The notes beneath the pieces were generated by a model. It was not told where the DNA came from. It saw only the letters and a list, made by a program, of their open reading frames with translations, and ran no database searches. A DNA stretch of 64,000 nt, taken from Rhizobium sp. (GTDB taxonomy: Bacteria > Pseudomonadota > Alphaproteobacteria > Rhizobiales > Rhizobiaceae). Of this stretch, positions 1 through 9,100 are shown one piece after another. The stretch spans positions 369,001 to 433,000 of the forward strand of contig JAHHDR010000024.1 in assembly GCA_019739215.1 (NCBI GenBank), written 5' to 3'. The translations under genes and the position numbers were made by a program. Each line of letters opens with the position of its first letter. Positions within the stretch are counted from its first letter, which is position 1.

Positions 1-166
1 GCCCGATCACAACAAAGGACACCGCCAGCCCTGCCGCGAGCGCGACGGGACCAAGGCGGTGCTGGCCGCTTGCACCGGCCAGCACGACCGGCAGAAGCGG
101 CAGGACGCAAGGCGACAGTATCGACAGCACGCCGGCAATGGCCGCGAGGGCAATCGTGACGATCAT
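1..166 (-). CDS. ccdA: Cytochrome c biogenesis protein CcdA/DsbD-like, partial (N-terminus only)
   Basis: The first 55 residues of a polytopic inner-membrane protein; the rest lies beyond the left edge. The ATG is at 166-164. The N-terminal hydrophobic helix contains LSPCVLPLLPVVL, the cysteine-proline signature of the CcdA/DsbD transmembrane family, which carries electrons from cytoplasmic thioredoxin to periplasmic thiol proteins. It starts 2 nt after the stop of the upstream secreted thioredoxin, so the two are probably co-transcribed and work as a reductant relay. Family is clear; substrate is inferred. Confidence 0.8.
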   Translation of the reverse strand, partial: MIVTIALAAIAGVLSILSPCVLPLLPVVLAGASGQHRLGPVALAAGLAVSFVVIG

Positions 167-168
167 GG

Positions 169-564
169 CTAGCGGGCCAGGGTCGACTTGAAGAGCGCCT
201 CGACCGATCCCGGATCGGTATCACCCACGGAGCGCGCGGTTTCGGCCGCTCCCCTGAAAGCGATCAGCGTCGACTGGCTGCGTGCGCCGAGCGCGCGGAC
301 GACATCCTTCTGGCTGTCATAGTTCACCGTCAAAATGACCATGTCCTTGTATTCCGGCGACTGAGACAGTTTTTCGATGATCGGCTTCTGGGCCCAGCAT
401 GTCGGGCACCAGATAGCCGAGATTTCGACCACGATCGGCGACCCGGCCGACTGGGCCGCAGCGAAGGATGCCTGATCGAATGGCTTGGGTTCGGCGGCTG
501 TTGCCGGCCATGCGAGAAAGAGCGCGGCGAAAAGAGCCGCGCGCCGAAGACTGATCGATGTCAT
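169..564 (-). CDS. Secreted thioredoxin-fold protein
   Basis: A 131-aa protein with a Sec signal peptide (basic MTSISLRR, hydrophobic core, cleavage near ATAA-E at residues 23-25). The thioredoxin active site WCPTC is at residues 52-56. The size fits a single periplasmic thioredoxin domain. It is followed 2 nt downstream by a CcdA-type membrane protein, which suggests that CcdA keeps this protein reduced for a periplasmic disulfide-reduction job such as cytochrome c maturation or oxidative repair. The specific target cannot be read from the sequence. Confidence 0.8.
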   Translation of the reverse strand: MTSISLRRAALFAALFLAWPATAAEPKPFDQASFAAAQSAGSPIVVEISAIWCPTCWAQKPIIEKLSQSPEYKDMVILTVNYDSQKDVVRALGARSQSTLIAFRGAAETARSVGDTDPGSVEALFKSTLAR

Positions 565-852
565 CTGTCACTCCCAATGTTCGATGGTCCATCCTCCGGG
601 CGCTCCTCACGAACCCCGGCTGCCAATGAGCTACGAGACCAATGGCCGATATGTTACCGTGAGGGGCTACAAAAGAATGTGATCCATGCAGGACTCGCCG
701 GCACCCAAGCCCTGCATCCGTCGCATTGCTGTTAAGCGTGACAGATAGATTGTGACACCACCCCTTTCGCAAATGCAAAAAAAGGGGTATGAGGCCGCAA
801 AATTGAATTCGCGCGCCCTTGTGCCCGCCACAAACTTTCAGAGACCCATCAG

Positions 853-2684
853 ATGAAAATGCGAAATATCGCGATTATCGCACACGTTGACCATGGCAAG
901 ACGACGCTGGTCGACGAGCTGCTGAAGCAGTCCGGTTCGTTCCGCGACAACCAGCGCGGTCGAGAACGCGTGATGGACTAGCAACGATCTCGAAAAGGAG
1001 CGCGGCATCACCATTCTCGCCAAGGCGACCTCGATGGAGTGGAAGGGCCATCGCATCAACATCGTCGACACGCCCGGCCACGCCGATTTCGGCGGCGAAG
1101 TCGAGCGCATCCTGTCGATGGTCGATGGCGCGATCGTGCTGGTCGATGCTCGCGAAGGCCCGATGCCGCAGACCAAGTTCGTGGTCTCGCAAGGCGCTGA
1201 AGGTCGGCCTCCGCCCGATCGTCGCGATCAACAAGATCGACCGTCCGGACGGCCGCCATCGAGAAGTCATCAACGAAGTCTTCGACCTGTTCGCCAACCT
1301 CGATGCCACCGACGAGCAGCTCGACTTCCCGATCCTCTACGGTTCCGGCCGCGACGGCTGGATGAACGTCAACCCGGAAGGTCCCGAAGGACCAGGGTCT
1401 CGCGCCGCTGCTCGACCTGGTGATCGAGACATGTCCCGGAGCCGACGTCGAAGACGGCCCGTTCCGCCTGATCGGTCACCATCCTCGAAGCCAACCCCTT
1501 CCTCGGCCGCATCATCACCGGCCGCATCCTTCCGGCTCGATCAAGCCGAACCAGGCCGTCAAGGTCTCGGCCAGGACGGCAAGCGATCGAGAACGGCCGC
1601 ATCTCCAAGATCCTGGCCTTCCGCGGCATGGAGCGCACGTCGCATCGGACGAAGCCCATGCGGCGACATCGTCGCCATTGCCGGCCTCTCCAAGAGGCAC
1701 GGTCGCCGATACCTTCTGCGATCCTTCGGTCACCGAGGCGATGGCCGCCCAGCCGATCGATCCGCCGACCGTCACCATGTCCTTCATGTCAATGACAGCC
1801 CGCTGGCCGGCACCGAAGGCGACAAGGTCACGTCCCGCGTCATCCGCGACCGCCTGCTCAAGGAAGCCGAAGGCAATGTCGCGCTGAAGATCGAGGAAGC
1901 CGAGGCAAGGATTCGTTCTACGTTGTCCGGCCGCGGCGAATTGCAGCTGGCCGTGCTCATCGAAACCATGCGCCGCGAAGGCTTCGAGCTGGCCGTGTCG
2001 CGTCCGCGCGTCGTCATGCACAAGGACGAAGAACGGGCAGCATGCTCGAGCCGATCGAGGAAGTCGTCATCGACGTCGATGAAGAGCATTCCGGCGTCGT
2101 CGTTCAGAAGATGACCGAGCGCAAGGCTGAAATGGCTCGAGCTGCGCCCCTCCGGCGGCGGTCGCGTGCGCCTGGTGTTCTTCGCCCCGACCCGCTGGCC
2201 TGATCGGCTACCAGTCGGAACTGCTGACAGACACGCGCGGCACGGCGATCATGAACCGCCTGTTCCACGACTATCCAGCCTTACAAGGGTCCGATGGCGG
2301 CCGCGTCAACGGCGTGCTGTCTGGCCAATCGCGCCGGGCGAGGCCGTCGCCTACGCGCTGTTCAACCTGGAAGACCGTGGCCCGATGATCATCGATCCGG
2401 GCGAGAAGTCTACATGGGCATGATCATCGGCATCCACTCCGAGACAACGACCTCGAGGTCAATCGTGCTCAAGGGCAAGCAGCTGACCAACATCCGCTCC
2501 GTCCAAGGACGAAGCCGTCAAGCTGACGCCGCCGATCCGCATGACGCTCGACCGCGCGCTGTCCTGGATCCAGGACGACGAGACTGTGGAAGTGACGCCG
2601 AAGTCGATCCGCCTGCGCAAGATGTTCCTCGACGCCAACGACCGCAAGCGCATGGACAAGCAGCGCGCGGCTGGCGCGGCCTGA
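853..2684 (+). CDS. typA: Ribosome-associated GTPase TypA/BipA (broken by many sequencing indels)
   Basis: A translational GTPase of the EF-G-like family acting on the ribosome under stress and cold. The start [19 protein letters not shown] carries the G1 loop, [14 protein letters not shown] the G3 region and NKIDRPD the G4 motif. The C-terminal half recovers from three frames ([32 protein letters not shown]). The reading frame changes at about 979, 1190, 1383 and then every few tens of bases to about 2500, with insertions and a few deletions. Overall length (1832 nt) fits the usual ~608-codon gene, and every block is conserved in order. I read this as poor consensus quality, not decay. A strong terminator follows. 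Confidence 0.85.
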
Positions 2685-2711
2685 GGCGTCCCGACCTCCG
2701 ATTTTTCTGAG

Positions 2712-2741
2712 ATCCCGGCAGTTCTGCCGGGATTTCTGTTT
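2712..2741 (+). terminator. Rho-independent terminator after typA
   Basis: Perfect 9-bp stem ATCCCGGCA / TGCCGGGAT (2712-2720 with 2725-2733), loop GTTC, then the T-rich tail TTCTGTTT. It lies 27 nt after the typA stop. Confidence 0.8.
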
Positions 2742-2861
2742 GTGCGCTCGGCTGCCGCGTCCGTAAGCTGTTGAAAACCCCACCTGGGGTCAGTTCCCGG
2801 GTTCGCCCGGCCTTCGCGATCTTTTAACCTTCGATTCGGAACTTGCGCCTTGCCGGCTTGG

Positions 2862-2876
2862 TTAACATCGCGTTAA
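2862..2876 (+). promoter_or_regulatory. Full CtrA-type box TTAA-N7-TTAA
   Basis: TTAACATCGCGTTAA matches the alphaproteobacterial CtrA consensus TTAA-N7-TTAAC. It lies 58 nt upstream of the GNAT start, in the right place to control that gene. Binding is inferred from the motif. Confidence 0.5.
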
Positions 2877-2934
2877 TCTGGTCGGCGACCACTTCTCTTC
2901 TGTTTTTGCGGCATGAGCCGTCTGCGTAGGGTGG

Positions 2935-3453
2935 ATGAACGCTATGACGACGTTGTCAATCGAGGTTAGGCGTGCCGACCCGCAGGACGCCCGCGAGATT
3001 GCGGCCCTTCACCGAAAGGTGTGGATCTCCTCCTATGCCGGCCTCATCCCGCACAGGCCGCTCGTCCACATGATCGAACGCCGCCGGGAAGACTGGTGGC
3101 GGCGCGCCACGCGCGGACCCTCGACGCTGCTGGTGCTGGATGTCGCGGGCAAGATCGCCGGCTACGCCACCATCGGTGCCAACCGCATCAAGGCGCTCAA
3201 GCAGGAAGGCGAAATCTACGAGCTCTACCTTCTGCCGGAATATCAGGGTATCGGCCTTGGAAGCTATTTCTTCCGCGAATGCCGGGCAATCTTGCGCGCG
3301 CTGAACATGACCGGCCTCGTCGTTTGGTGCCTCGAAGACAATGAAAATGCCATCACCTTCTATCGCGCCATGGGCGGGATGGACGTCGCCGAGGGCATGG
3401 AGGAATTTGACGGCCGGTCGCTCAAGAAGCTCGGCTTCGTCTGGCGAAGCTGA
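2935..3453 (+). CDS. GNAT-family N-acetyltransferase
   Basis: A 172-aa single-domain acetyl-CoA-dependent acyltransferase. Motif A is visible as LLPEYQGIGLGSYF (about residues 99-112), with the QGIGLG pyrophosphate-binding loop, followed by the motif B region CLEDNENAITFYRAMG. The substrate is unknown; the overall layout resembles RimI-type or small-molecule GNATs. Two starts are possible: ATG 2935, directly abutting the purine-rich GTAGGGTGG, or ATG 2944, with a more normal spacing of about 9 nt, which I slightly prefer mechanistically. A full CtrA-like box sits upstream. The gene appears monocistronic. Confidence 0.8.
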   Translation: MNAMTTLSIEVRRADPQDAREIAALHRKVWISSYAGLIPHRPLVHMIERRREDWWRRATRGPSTLLVLDVAGKIAGYATIGANRIKALKQEGEIYELYLLPEYQGIGLGSYFFRECRAILRALNMTGLVVWCLEDNENAITFYRAMGGMDVAEGMEEFDGRSLKKLGFVWRS

Positions 3454-3726
3454 CCGACTCCTACAGGCGACGGGCGCGCTGCCGTCAGAAACTCCTGTTC
3501 GCTGTGACGGTGATAGCGCAGCACATCCTTGCCGCAGTGGAACGATACGGCCAGGTGTTCGACATGGAGGGTCCTCGTGCAGGCCCGCGACGCTGCATTG
3601 AGGCCCGCTGACCAACCGGAACTCATAAATTAGTCGAGAATCGACCCTTCGCAGCCGCAGCAATATTGTCAGGGCGGCGGATTCCCTCTATTTGCGGCGC
3701 AACTGCCCCGCAATGGAGATCCTGCG

Positions 3727-4260
3727 ATGCGCATCGACGCCATCAAGATCGGCAACAATCCGCCGGAAGACGTGAACGTGATCGTGGAAGTGCCGGTCGG
3801 CGGCCACCCGATCAAGTATGAAATGGACAAGGACGCGGGCGCGCTGGTCGTGGACCGGTTCCTCTACACCCCCATGACCTATCCGGGGAATTACGGCTTC
3901 GTGCCGCACACGCTGTCCGAGGATGGCGACCCGATCGACGTGCTGATCTGCAATACCCGGCCGCTGGTTCCGGGCTGCATCATCGCCGTGCGTCCGATCG
4001 GCGTGATGGTCATGGAAGACGACGGCGGCAAGGATGAGAAGATCATCGCGGTGCCGGTGCCGAAGCTGACGCGCCGCTACGACAAGGTCGTCAATTATAC
4101 GGACCTTCCGGAGATCACCCTCAAGCAGATCGAGCACTTCTTCGAGCACTACAAGGACCTCGAGCCCGGCAAGTGGGTGAAGATCGGCGGCTGGCAGAAT
4201 GTCGACGTTGCCAAGACCCTGATCGTCGAGGCGATCGAGCGATACAAGGCAACTAAGTAA
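3727..4260 (+). CDS. ppa: Inorganic pyrophosphatase (family I)
   Basis: A 177-aa cytosolic enzyme hydrolysing pyrophosphate to two phosphates, pulling biosynthetic reactions forward. The family I signature DGDPIDVL is at residues 66-73 and supplies metal-binding aspartates. Other conserved blocks are [16 protein letters not shown] and the downstream [17 protein letters not shown]. Full length for the bacterial hexameric type. The ATG follows GGAGATCCTGCG. The stop overlaps the 3' end of the convergent DUF167 gene by 8 nt. The preceding 273 bp (3454-3726) hold nothing I can recognise. Confidence 0.95.
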   Translation: MRIDAIKIGNNPPEDVNVIVEVPVGGHPIKYEMDKDAGALVVDRFLYTPMTYPGNYGFVPHTLSEDGDPIDVLICNTRPLVPGCIIAVRPIGVMVMEDDGGKDEKIIAVPVPKLTRRYDKVVNYTDLPEITLKQIEHFFEHYKDLEPGKWVKIGGWQNVDVAKTLIVEAIERYKATK

Positions 4261-4567
4261 GCTTCAGCAGCGCAAGCTTCTCGGAAAGAACCTCCGGCGC
4301 CACGGCGATCCGGAGGTTTTTCGTGCGCGACGTCGCGCCCGAGTCAATGCCGATCGAGGTCTTGGGGATCTTCAGCGACTTGGCAATCAGGGCGATCAGA
4401 GCCGCATTCGCCTTGCCGCCTTCTGGCGCCGCCGAGACCCGTGCGCGCAGCAACGGGCCGTTCTCCGTATCCATCTCGCATGCGTCGATCGCGTCGCGGC
4501 CGCCATTCGGCGTCAGCCGGACGGACAGCCGCGCCTGCGGTGGCTGGGGGACCTTCGCCAGGATCAG
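4253..4567 (-). CDS. DUF167/YggU-family protein, start uncertain
   Basis: A small DUF167 protein. The diagnostic core is [14 protein letters not shown] followed by [20 protein letters not shown] and [11 protein letters not shown]. The nearest ATG (4474) would delete the conserved SVRLTPNGG strand, so the true gene must begin upstream. In that frame I find no ATG or GTG before the yggT stop; the only nearby candidate is CTG at 4567, overlapping the yggT stop as CTGA. Either a rare CTG start is used or an indel hides the start. Translational coupling to yggT is likely. The family's molecular function is not established. Confidence 0.6.
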   Translation of the reverse strand: MILAKVPQPPQARLSVRLTPNGGRDAIDACEMDTENGPLLRARVSAAPEGGKANAALIALIAKSLKIPKTSIGIDSGATSRTKNLRIAVAPEVLSEKLALLKLT

Positions 4568-4854
4568 ACGGCGAGTGGATAGAGATAGTAGATGATGATC
4601 TGCTGGATCAGGTAGATGATCAGCACAAGGACGATCGGCGAGATGTCGACGCCGCCGAGATCGGGCATGAAGCGGCGGATCGGCCGCAGTACCGGCTCCG
4701 TCATCTGGTAGAGCGCCCTGCCGATCATGCTGACGAACTGGTTGTTCGTGTTGATGACGTTGAAGGCATAGAGCCAGGAGAAGATCGCATTGGCGATCAG
4801 GATCCAGATATAGATGTTCAGGGCAAACATCAGCGTGTTAAGAAGGGGTATCAT
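4564..4854 (-). CDS. YggT-family membrane protein
   Basis: A 96-aa inner-membrane protein with two hydrophobic blocks (MIPLLNTLMFALNIYIWILI and the C-terminal VLVLIIYLIQQIIIYYLY). Between them is the family feature PVLRPIRRFMPDLGGVDISP. The start is ATG 4854, with GGAG about 8 nt upstream; the frame stays open upstream, but that extension has no conserved content. YggT proteins are linked to osmotic or cell-envelope functions, but the exact role is unknown. It overlaps the downstream DUF167 gene, the usual rhizobial pairing. Confidence 0.85.
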   Translation of the reverse strand: MIPLLNTLMFALNIYIWILIANAIFSWLYAFNVINTNNQFVSMIGRALYQMTEPVLRPIRRFMPDLGGVDISPIVLVLIIYLIQQIIIYYLYPLAV

Positions 4855-4981
4855 CCGGGTCTCCGTCTGGCGTTGACAGACATGTAGTCCTTGGCTCTTT
4901 ATCCGGCAAGAGCGGCTTTCGCGCACAAGCCCGCTATGATTAACAGCGGGACCGTCCAAACAGTCTTCCAAGAGCAGTATC

Positions 4982-6235
4982 ATGCAAGTCAATTCGGCGG
5001 ACGACCGCTTCGCCGCCTTCCGGCATCGTCCCTACGCACTTTTCTTCACCGCGCGGTTCCTCGCGGCCTTTTCGACGCAGATCATCTCCGTAGCGGTCGG
5101 CTGGCAGATGTATGACGTGACGAAGAACACACTCTATCTCGGCCTGATCGGACTGGTGCAGTTCCTGCCGTCGCTGCTGCTCATCCTGGTGACCGGCAGC
5201 GTCAGCGACCGCTATAACAGGCGTGCGATCGTCTCGGTCTGCCTGGCCGTCAGTGCGCTCTGTGCGGCGGCACTGCTGATGCTGACGGTGACCGATTCCT
5301 TCTCGCCGATTCCGGTCTTCGCCGTTCTCATGGTCTTCGGCATCGAGCGCGCCTTCATCGGCCCGGCGAGCCAGTCGCTGGCACCGAACCTGGTGCCGGA
5401 AAAGGACCTCGCCAATTCGTTCGCCTGGAACGCTTCCTCCTGGCAGACGGCGTCGATCGTCGGCCCGGTTGCCGGCGGCCTGCTCTACGGGATCGGGGCG
5501 ACCGTGGCCTATTCGGTAGCCCTCGCCTTCATGATCGCCGGCGCCCTGCTGGTCTACCTGATCCCCAAGCCGGCGCAGCGCAAGGTCACCGAGCCGACCA
5601 GTTGGTCCTATATCCTAGCGGGCTTCGGGTTCATCCGTTCGGAAAAGGTCGTGCTCGGCGCAATCTCACTTGACCTGTTCGTGGTGCTGCTGGGTGGAGC
5701 CGTTGCGCTGATGCCGGTGTTCGCGTCCGAGATCCTGGTCCTGGGGCCCCTCGGGCTCGGCCTGCTGCGGGCGGCGCCCGGCGTCGGGGCGATCGCCATG
5801 GCGATTTATCTCGCCACGTTCCCGATCCGGCATGGCTCGGGTGTCAAGATGTTCATCGGCGTGGCCGTGTTCGGGCTCGGCACGCTGATCTTCGGGCTGT
5901 CCGAGACCGCATGGCTTTCGATCTTCGCGCTCGCCATCATGGGCGCAGGCGACATGATTTCCGTCTATGTGCGCGAGACGCTGATTGCGCTGTGGACGCC
6001 CGACGAGGTGCGCGGCCGCGTCAACGCGGTCAATTCCGTCTTCATCGGCGCGTCCAACGAACTCGGCGAGTTCAGGGCCGGCACAATGGCGCATTTCATC
6101 GGCGCGATCCCCGCCGTGGTGATCGGCGGGGTTGGCGCGCTGTTGGTCTCGGCCGCGTGGGCCGGACTGTTTCCGCAATTGCGCAAGATCGACACGCTGG
6201 AGGCGCCGACGCGGAAGGGCGCAAAGATCCAGTAA
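4982..6235 (+). CDS. MFS exporter, EntS/MFS_3-like
   Basis: A 417-aa polytopic membrane protein with about 12 hydrophobic segments. The major facilitator loop 2-3 signature is present as GSVSDRYNRR (about residue 72), and loop 8-9 carries a second charged motif. NLVPEKDLANSFAWNASSWQ and DEVRGRVNAVNSVFIGASNELGEF are typical of the MFS_3 (enterobactin-exporter-like) branch, which acts as a proton-driven exporter of small molecules. No siderophore genes are nearby, so the substrate is unknown. Divergent from yggT with a 127-bp intergenic space. Confidence 0.85.
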   Translation: MQVNSADDRFAAFRHRPYALFFTARFLAAFSTQIISVAVGWQMYDVTKNTLYLGLIGLVQFLPSLLLILVTGSVSDRYNRRAIVSVCLAVSALCAAALLMLTVTDSFSPIPVFAVLMVFGIERAFIGPASQSLAPNLVPEKDLANSFAWNASSWQTASIVGPVAGGLLYGIGATVAYSVALAFMIAGALLVYLIPKPAQRKVTEPTSWSYILAGFGFIRSEKVVLGAISLDLFVVLLGGAVALMPVFASEILVLGPLGLGLLRAAPGVGAIAMAIYLATFPIRHGSGVKMFIGVAVFGLGTLIFGLSETAWLSIFALAIMGAGDMISVYVRETLIALWTPDEVRGRVNAVNSVFIGASNELGEFRAGTMAHFIGAIPAVVIGGVGALLVSAAWAGLFPQLRKIDTLEAPTRKGAKIQ

Positions 6236-6247
6236 GCAGAAAATTGC

Positions 6248-6979
6248 TCAGACGCTGACGATTTGCGGACGAAACACGATGTCGAGCATGCCCGACATCC
6301 AGTTCCTCAGCGGCGCGTCATGCAGGAAGCGGCCGTCGAGATGCTTGTCGCCGGTTTGCGCGCCGGGCAGGTCGAAACGGTGGGCACCGCGCACGACCCA
6401 GCGATGCATCATCACCCGGGTCAGTTCGCCATGGAACTGGATGCCCCAGGCATTCTCGCCATAGCGTATGGCCTGGTTCTCATAAATATCGCCGCGCGCA
6501 AGCTGGATCGCCCCGTCCGGGAGGTCGAAGCCCTCGCGATGGAAATGATAGACCATGCGTGGCCATTCGATCAGTTTCGATCCCGCGTCGGTCGGCTCGA
6601 TCGGATACCAGCCGATCTCGGTCAGCCCTTCGTGATGGCCAAAGACCTGGCCGCCGAGATTCTTGACCAGCATCTGGGCGCCGAGGCAGATGCCAAGGAA
6701 TGGCCTGTTCTCCGTCAGCGGCACGTTGATCCAGTCGATCTCGTATTTCACGAAGTCGTCAGGATCGTTGGCGCTCATCGGTCCACCGAAGATCACGACG
6801 CCGGCGTGGTCGGCGAGGGTTTCGGGAAGTCTCTGTCCGAGCGCTGGCCGGCGGATGTCGAGACGCAGGCCGCGCGCCTCCAGCATCTGGCCGACCCGGC
6901 CGGGTGTCGAGTGTTCCTGATGAAGCACGATCAGAACCGGCCGGTCATCCGGCGGCGTCATTCCGAGCGATTGAAGCAT
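6248..6979 (-). CDS. Class I glutamine amidotransferase-like protein
   Basis: A 243-aa protein with a class I GATase fold. The nucleophile elbow is GICLGAQ, with Cys near residue 97, and the histidine motif is IQFHGE near residue 181. It resembles stand-alone GATases annotated as GMP-synthase-like or gamma-glutamyl hydrolases in rhizobia. No synthetase partner is fused or adjacent. The start ATG 6979 is 5 nt after the TerB-like gene's stop, so it is probably the last gene of the hemC-to-GATase run. Whether it hydrolyses glutamine or gamma-glutamyl amides is undecided. Confidence 0.8.
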   Translation of the reverse strand: MLQSLGMTPPDDRPVLIVLHQEHSTPGRVGQMLEARGLRLDIRRPALGQRLPETLADHAGVVIFGGPMSANDPDDFVKYEIDWINVPLTENRPFLGICLGAQMLVKNLGGQVFGHHEGLTEIGWYPIEPTDAGSKLIEWPRMVYHFHREGFDLPDGAIQLARGDIYENQAIRYGENAWGIQFHGELTRVMMHRWVVRGAHRFDLPGAQTGDKHLDGRFLHDAPLRNWMSGMLDIVFRPQIVSV

Positions 6980-6984
6980 GGCAG

Positions 6985-7446
6985 CTAACTGTCTTGACCC
7001 TTTGTCTGTCGTTCAACTTCCTGCCGCTTCTCGATACGTACGCGGCCGGAAACGCCGATCAACTCGGCAATACGCCACACCAGGTGATCCTCAAGCTCGT
7101 TTCTTCGGTCATCGGCATGGACGATCTGCCAGAGCAGGCCGATGAAGTCTGTCTTTTGACGTTCATCAAGAGCGCGATTGATCTTGGATGTAAAGCGGAA
7201 AAGATCGACCGCGCTCTCCTCCTGCTGCTCGGCAACGGCGAGCATTTCCTCATATTCTCCCCTGGAAAGGTTGAAATAGGACCGGATCTCCGTTTCCAGC
7301 ACTTCTCTTTCCCGCGCGTCGACCACGCCATCGGCATGGGTGACGTGCAGGGCAAGCGCAACGATTGCCACAGCGGTCTCGTCGGGGCCCACCTTTTCGG
7401 TCTCGCCCCCCAGGCCGTTGAGGAAGGCCTTCAGTTTGTCGAACAT
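6985..7446 (-). CDS. TerB-like (tellurite-resistance TerB/DjlA fold) protein
   Basis: A 153-aa soluble helical protein. The TerB domain is recognised from VALALHVTHADGVVDAREREVL, with the acidic HADG-D metal-site-like motif, and the second acidic helix pair LLWQIVHADDRRNELEDHLV. The start is set at ATG 7446 (MFDKLKAFLNGLGG); the longer frame to 7509 runs into hemY coding sequence and lacks family similarity. It begins 31 nt after the hemY stop, so it is probably in the hem operon. Tellurite resistance should not be assumed; this family is usually of unknown function in rhizobia. Confidence 0.75.
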   Translation of the reverse strand: MFDKLKAFLNGLGGETEKVGPDETAVAIVALALHVTHADGVVDAREREVLETEIRSYFNLSRGEYEEMLAVAEQQEESAVDLFRFTSKINRALDERQKTDFIGLLWQIVHADDRRNELEDHLVWRIAELIGVSGRVRIEKRQEVERQTKGQDS

Positions 7447-7477
7447 CGCATCATCCTCATGGCCGCGCCACCCGGTT

Positions 7478-9085
7478 TCAGAACAGCTTGAAGCCCTGTT
7501 TGCCGACAACGGCTCGCACCGGCTTCACGCCGGGGTCGTCCGGCGGGCGGCCAAAGAAGGGAAGGTCCGTCGATGCCACTTCCTTCGGCGCGGCCTCGTC
7601 GACCACGACAAGAGCCGGCTTGCCCTGCGCCGGAGCTTGCACGGGATCGACCGGTTCAGAGGCGGCAACCGCGTGCTCGACGACGGGTTCGGAGTCCAAC
7701 GGCGTCGCCGGCTCTGGTTCGGCCTCACGGGCGGGCGCCGGCAAGGTCCGGAAGGCTTGATCGGCATGCGCGCCGGACTGGTCCTCAACGGCGCCCAAGG
7801 CAGGGCCGAAGGCCTGCTTCCACTCGAAGGCATCGAGCCTGCCGGTCACCGGCGAGATCGGCAGCCAATGCGGTGAAACCTGGCCGTCTGCCACCCATTC
7901 CGGATCGCGCGGGGCCCGGAGCGCCTGGGCGAGCCAATGGCGCACGCGGCCCTGGTCGCCGCTTTCGGCATCCTCGATATCGGCCATCAGCAGATAGATG
8001 CTTTCGCGCTCGGAGATCTTCGCGGCCGCCTCTGCCTTGAACCGTGCCGTCTCGAAGTCGCGGGCGTCGAAGGACGCCGACGCCACGGCATAGACGCCTT
8101 CGTAGCTGGCGGGTTGCAGCGACTGGAGCCGAACGGCGCGCTTGACCTTCTCCTGCGCGCTGACGCCGCCGGCGGCGAGATATTGCGTGACCAGTTCCAT
8201 ATGCGGCACCAGCTTGAAGACCTGTTCGATCACGGCGAGCGCCTTCTTGACATTGTCTTCGCGGAGATAGGCCTTGGCGACGGTCGTCGCCGCGGGCACC
8301 AGGTCGGGCGCCAGCTTGAGGGCCGCATAGGCATCGTCCCTTGCGCCCCTGGGGTCGGCATCGAGTTTCGACAGCGCCCGTCCGGTCAGCAGCACCGCTT
8401 TCCTGCGGTCGTGCACCTTGCGGTCCATGCCCGACAGCACGCGCTGGCCTTCCAGCAGGCGGATCGCCTCGTCATAACGGCCGGCCTGAGTGCGGTATTC
8501 CAGTGTTGCCTCGGCGGCCCAGGGAAGGTGCGGCCCTTTCTCGACGGCCTTCTCGGCATAATGCCGGGCAGCCTCATGGGCACCGACCCGCAGCGCCTCG
8601 AGATAGAGGCCGCGCAGGCCGAGCTCGCGCGTCTCGGGATCCTCGGACATGGCCTCGAACTTCTTGCGCGCGTCCTCGGTCTTGCCCTCGATCAGGCTGG
8701 CCTGGGCTTCGAGAAGGTGGATCAGTGGCTCGGAATCACTGGAGATCAGGCCCTTGGTGCGGTCGAGCATCTTGCGCGCCAGCGGGGCGTCACCCGAGCC
8801 CACCGCGATCAGGCCGGTCGACAGCGCCTGGTAGCCGCGGTCGCGCTTGCGGGCGCGGAAATAGCGCGTCATCGACTGCGGGGATGTCCAGATCGTCCGG
8901 ACAAGCCACCAGCCGATCATGATGGCGACGACGAGCATGGTCACCAGCACCGCGGCGACCATCAGCGTCATGGATACGCGCTGGCCCTGCCAGATGATGT
9001 AGAGCTCACCCGGGCGGTCGGCGAGCCAGGAGAAGCCGAAGCCGAGGGCAAGGATGAGGAGGAGGAAGACGACGATGCGGATCAT
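7478..9085 (-). CDS. hemY: HemY-type TPR membrane protein
   Basis: A 535-aa protein with two N-terminal membrane helices (residues about 1-20 and 40-64), the HemY_N domain (GELYIIWQGQRVSMTL), then tetratricopeptide-like helical repeats over residues 90-400 and a disordered Pro/Ala/Glu-rich tail. This is the alphaproteobacterial HemY of the hemCDY cluster, not protoporphyrinogen oxidase; it is thought to help organise late heme synthesis at the membrane. It follows the Mic60-like gene by 15 nt and precedes the TerB-like gene. Confidence 0.85.
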   Translation of the reverse strand: MIRIVVFLLLILALGFGFSWLADRPGELYIIWQGQRVSMTLMVAAVLVTMLVVAIMIGWWLVRTIWTSPQSMTRYFRARKRDRGYQALSTGLIAVGSGDAPLARKMLDRTKGLISSDSEPLIHLLEAQASLIEGKTEDARKKFEAMSEDPETRELGLRGLYLEALRVGAHEAARHYAEKAVEKGPHLPWAAEATLEYRTQAGRYDEAIRLLEGQRVLSGMDRKVHDRRKAVLLTGRALSKLDADPRGARDDAYAALKLAPDLVPAATTVAKAYLREDNVKKALAVIEQVFKLVPHMELVTQYLAAGGVSAQEKVKRAVRLQSLQPASYEGVYAVASASFDARDFETARFKAEAAAKISERESIYLLMADIEDAESGDQGRVRHWLAQALRAPRDPEWVADGQVSPHWLPISPVTGRLDAFEWKQAFGPALGAVEDQSGAHADQAFRTLPAPAREAEPEPATPLDSEPVVEHAVAASEPVDPVQAPAQGKPALVVVDEAAPKEVASTDLPFFGRPPDDPGVKPVRAVVGKQGFKLF

Positions 9086-9100
9086 GAAACTCTATACCCC

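Noticed and set aside
565..852. A terminator or riboswitch upstream of typA (ACCCCTT...AAGGGGT around 757-788)
   Set aside because: The arms are short with a large loop and the element lies on the wrong side for a terminator; I see no conserved riboswitch core.
853..2684. typA as a genuine pseudogene
   Set aside because: Conserved residues are kept in every fragment and only indels are seen, unlike natural decay.
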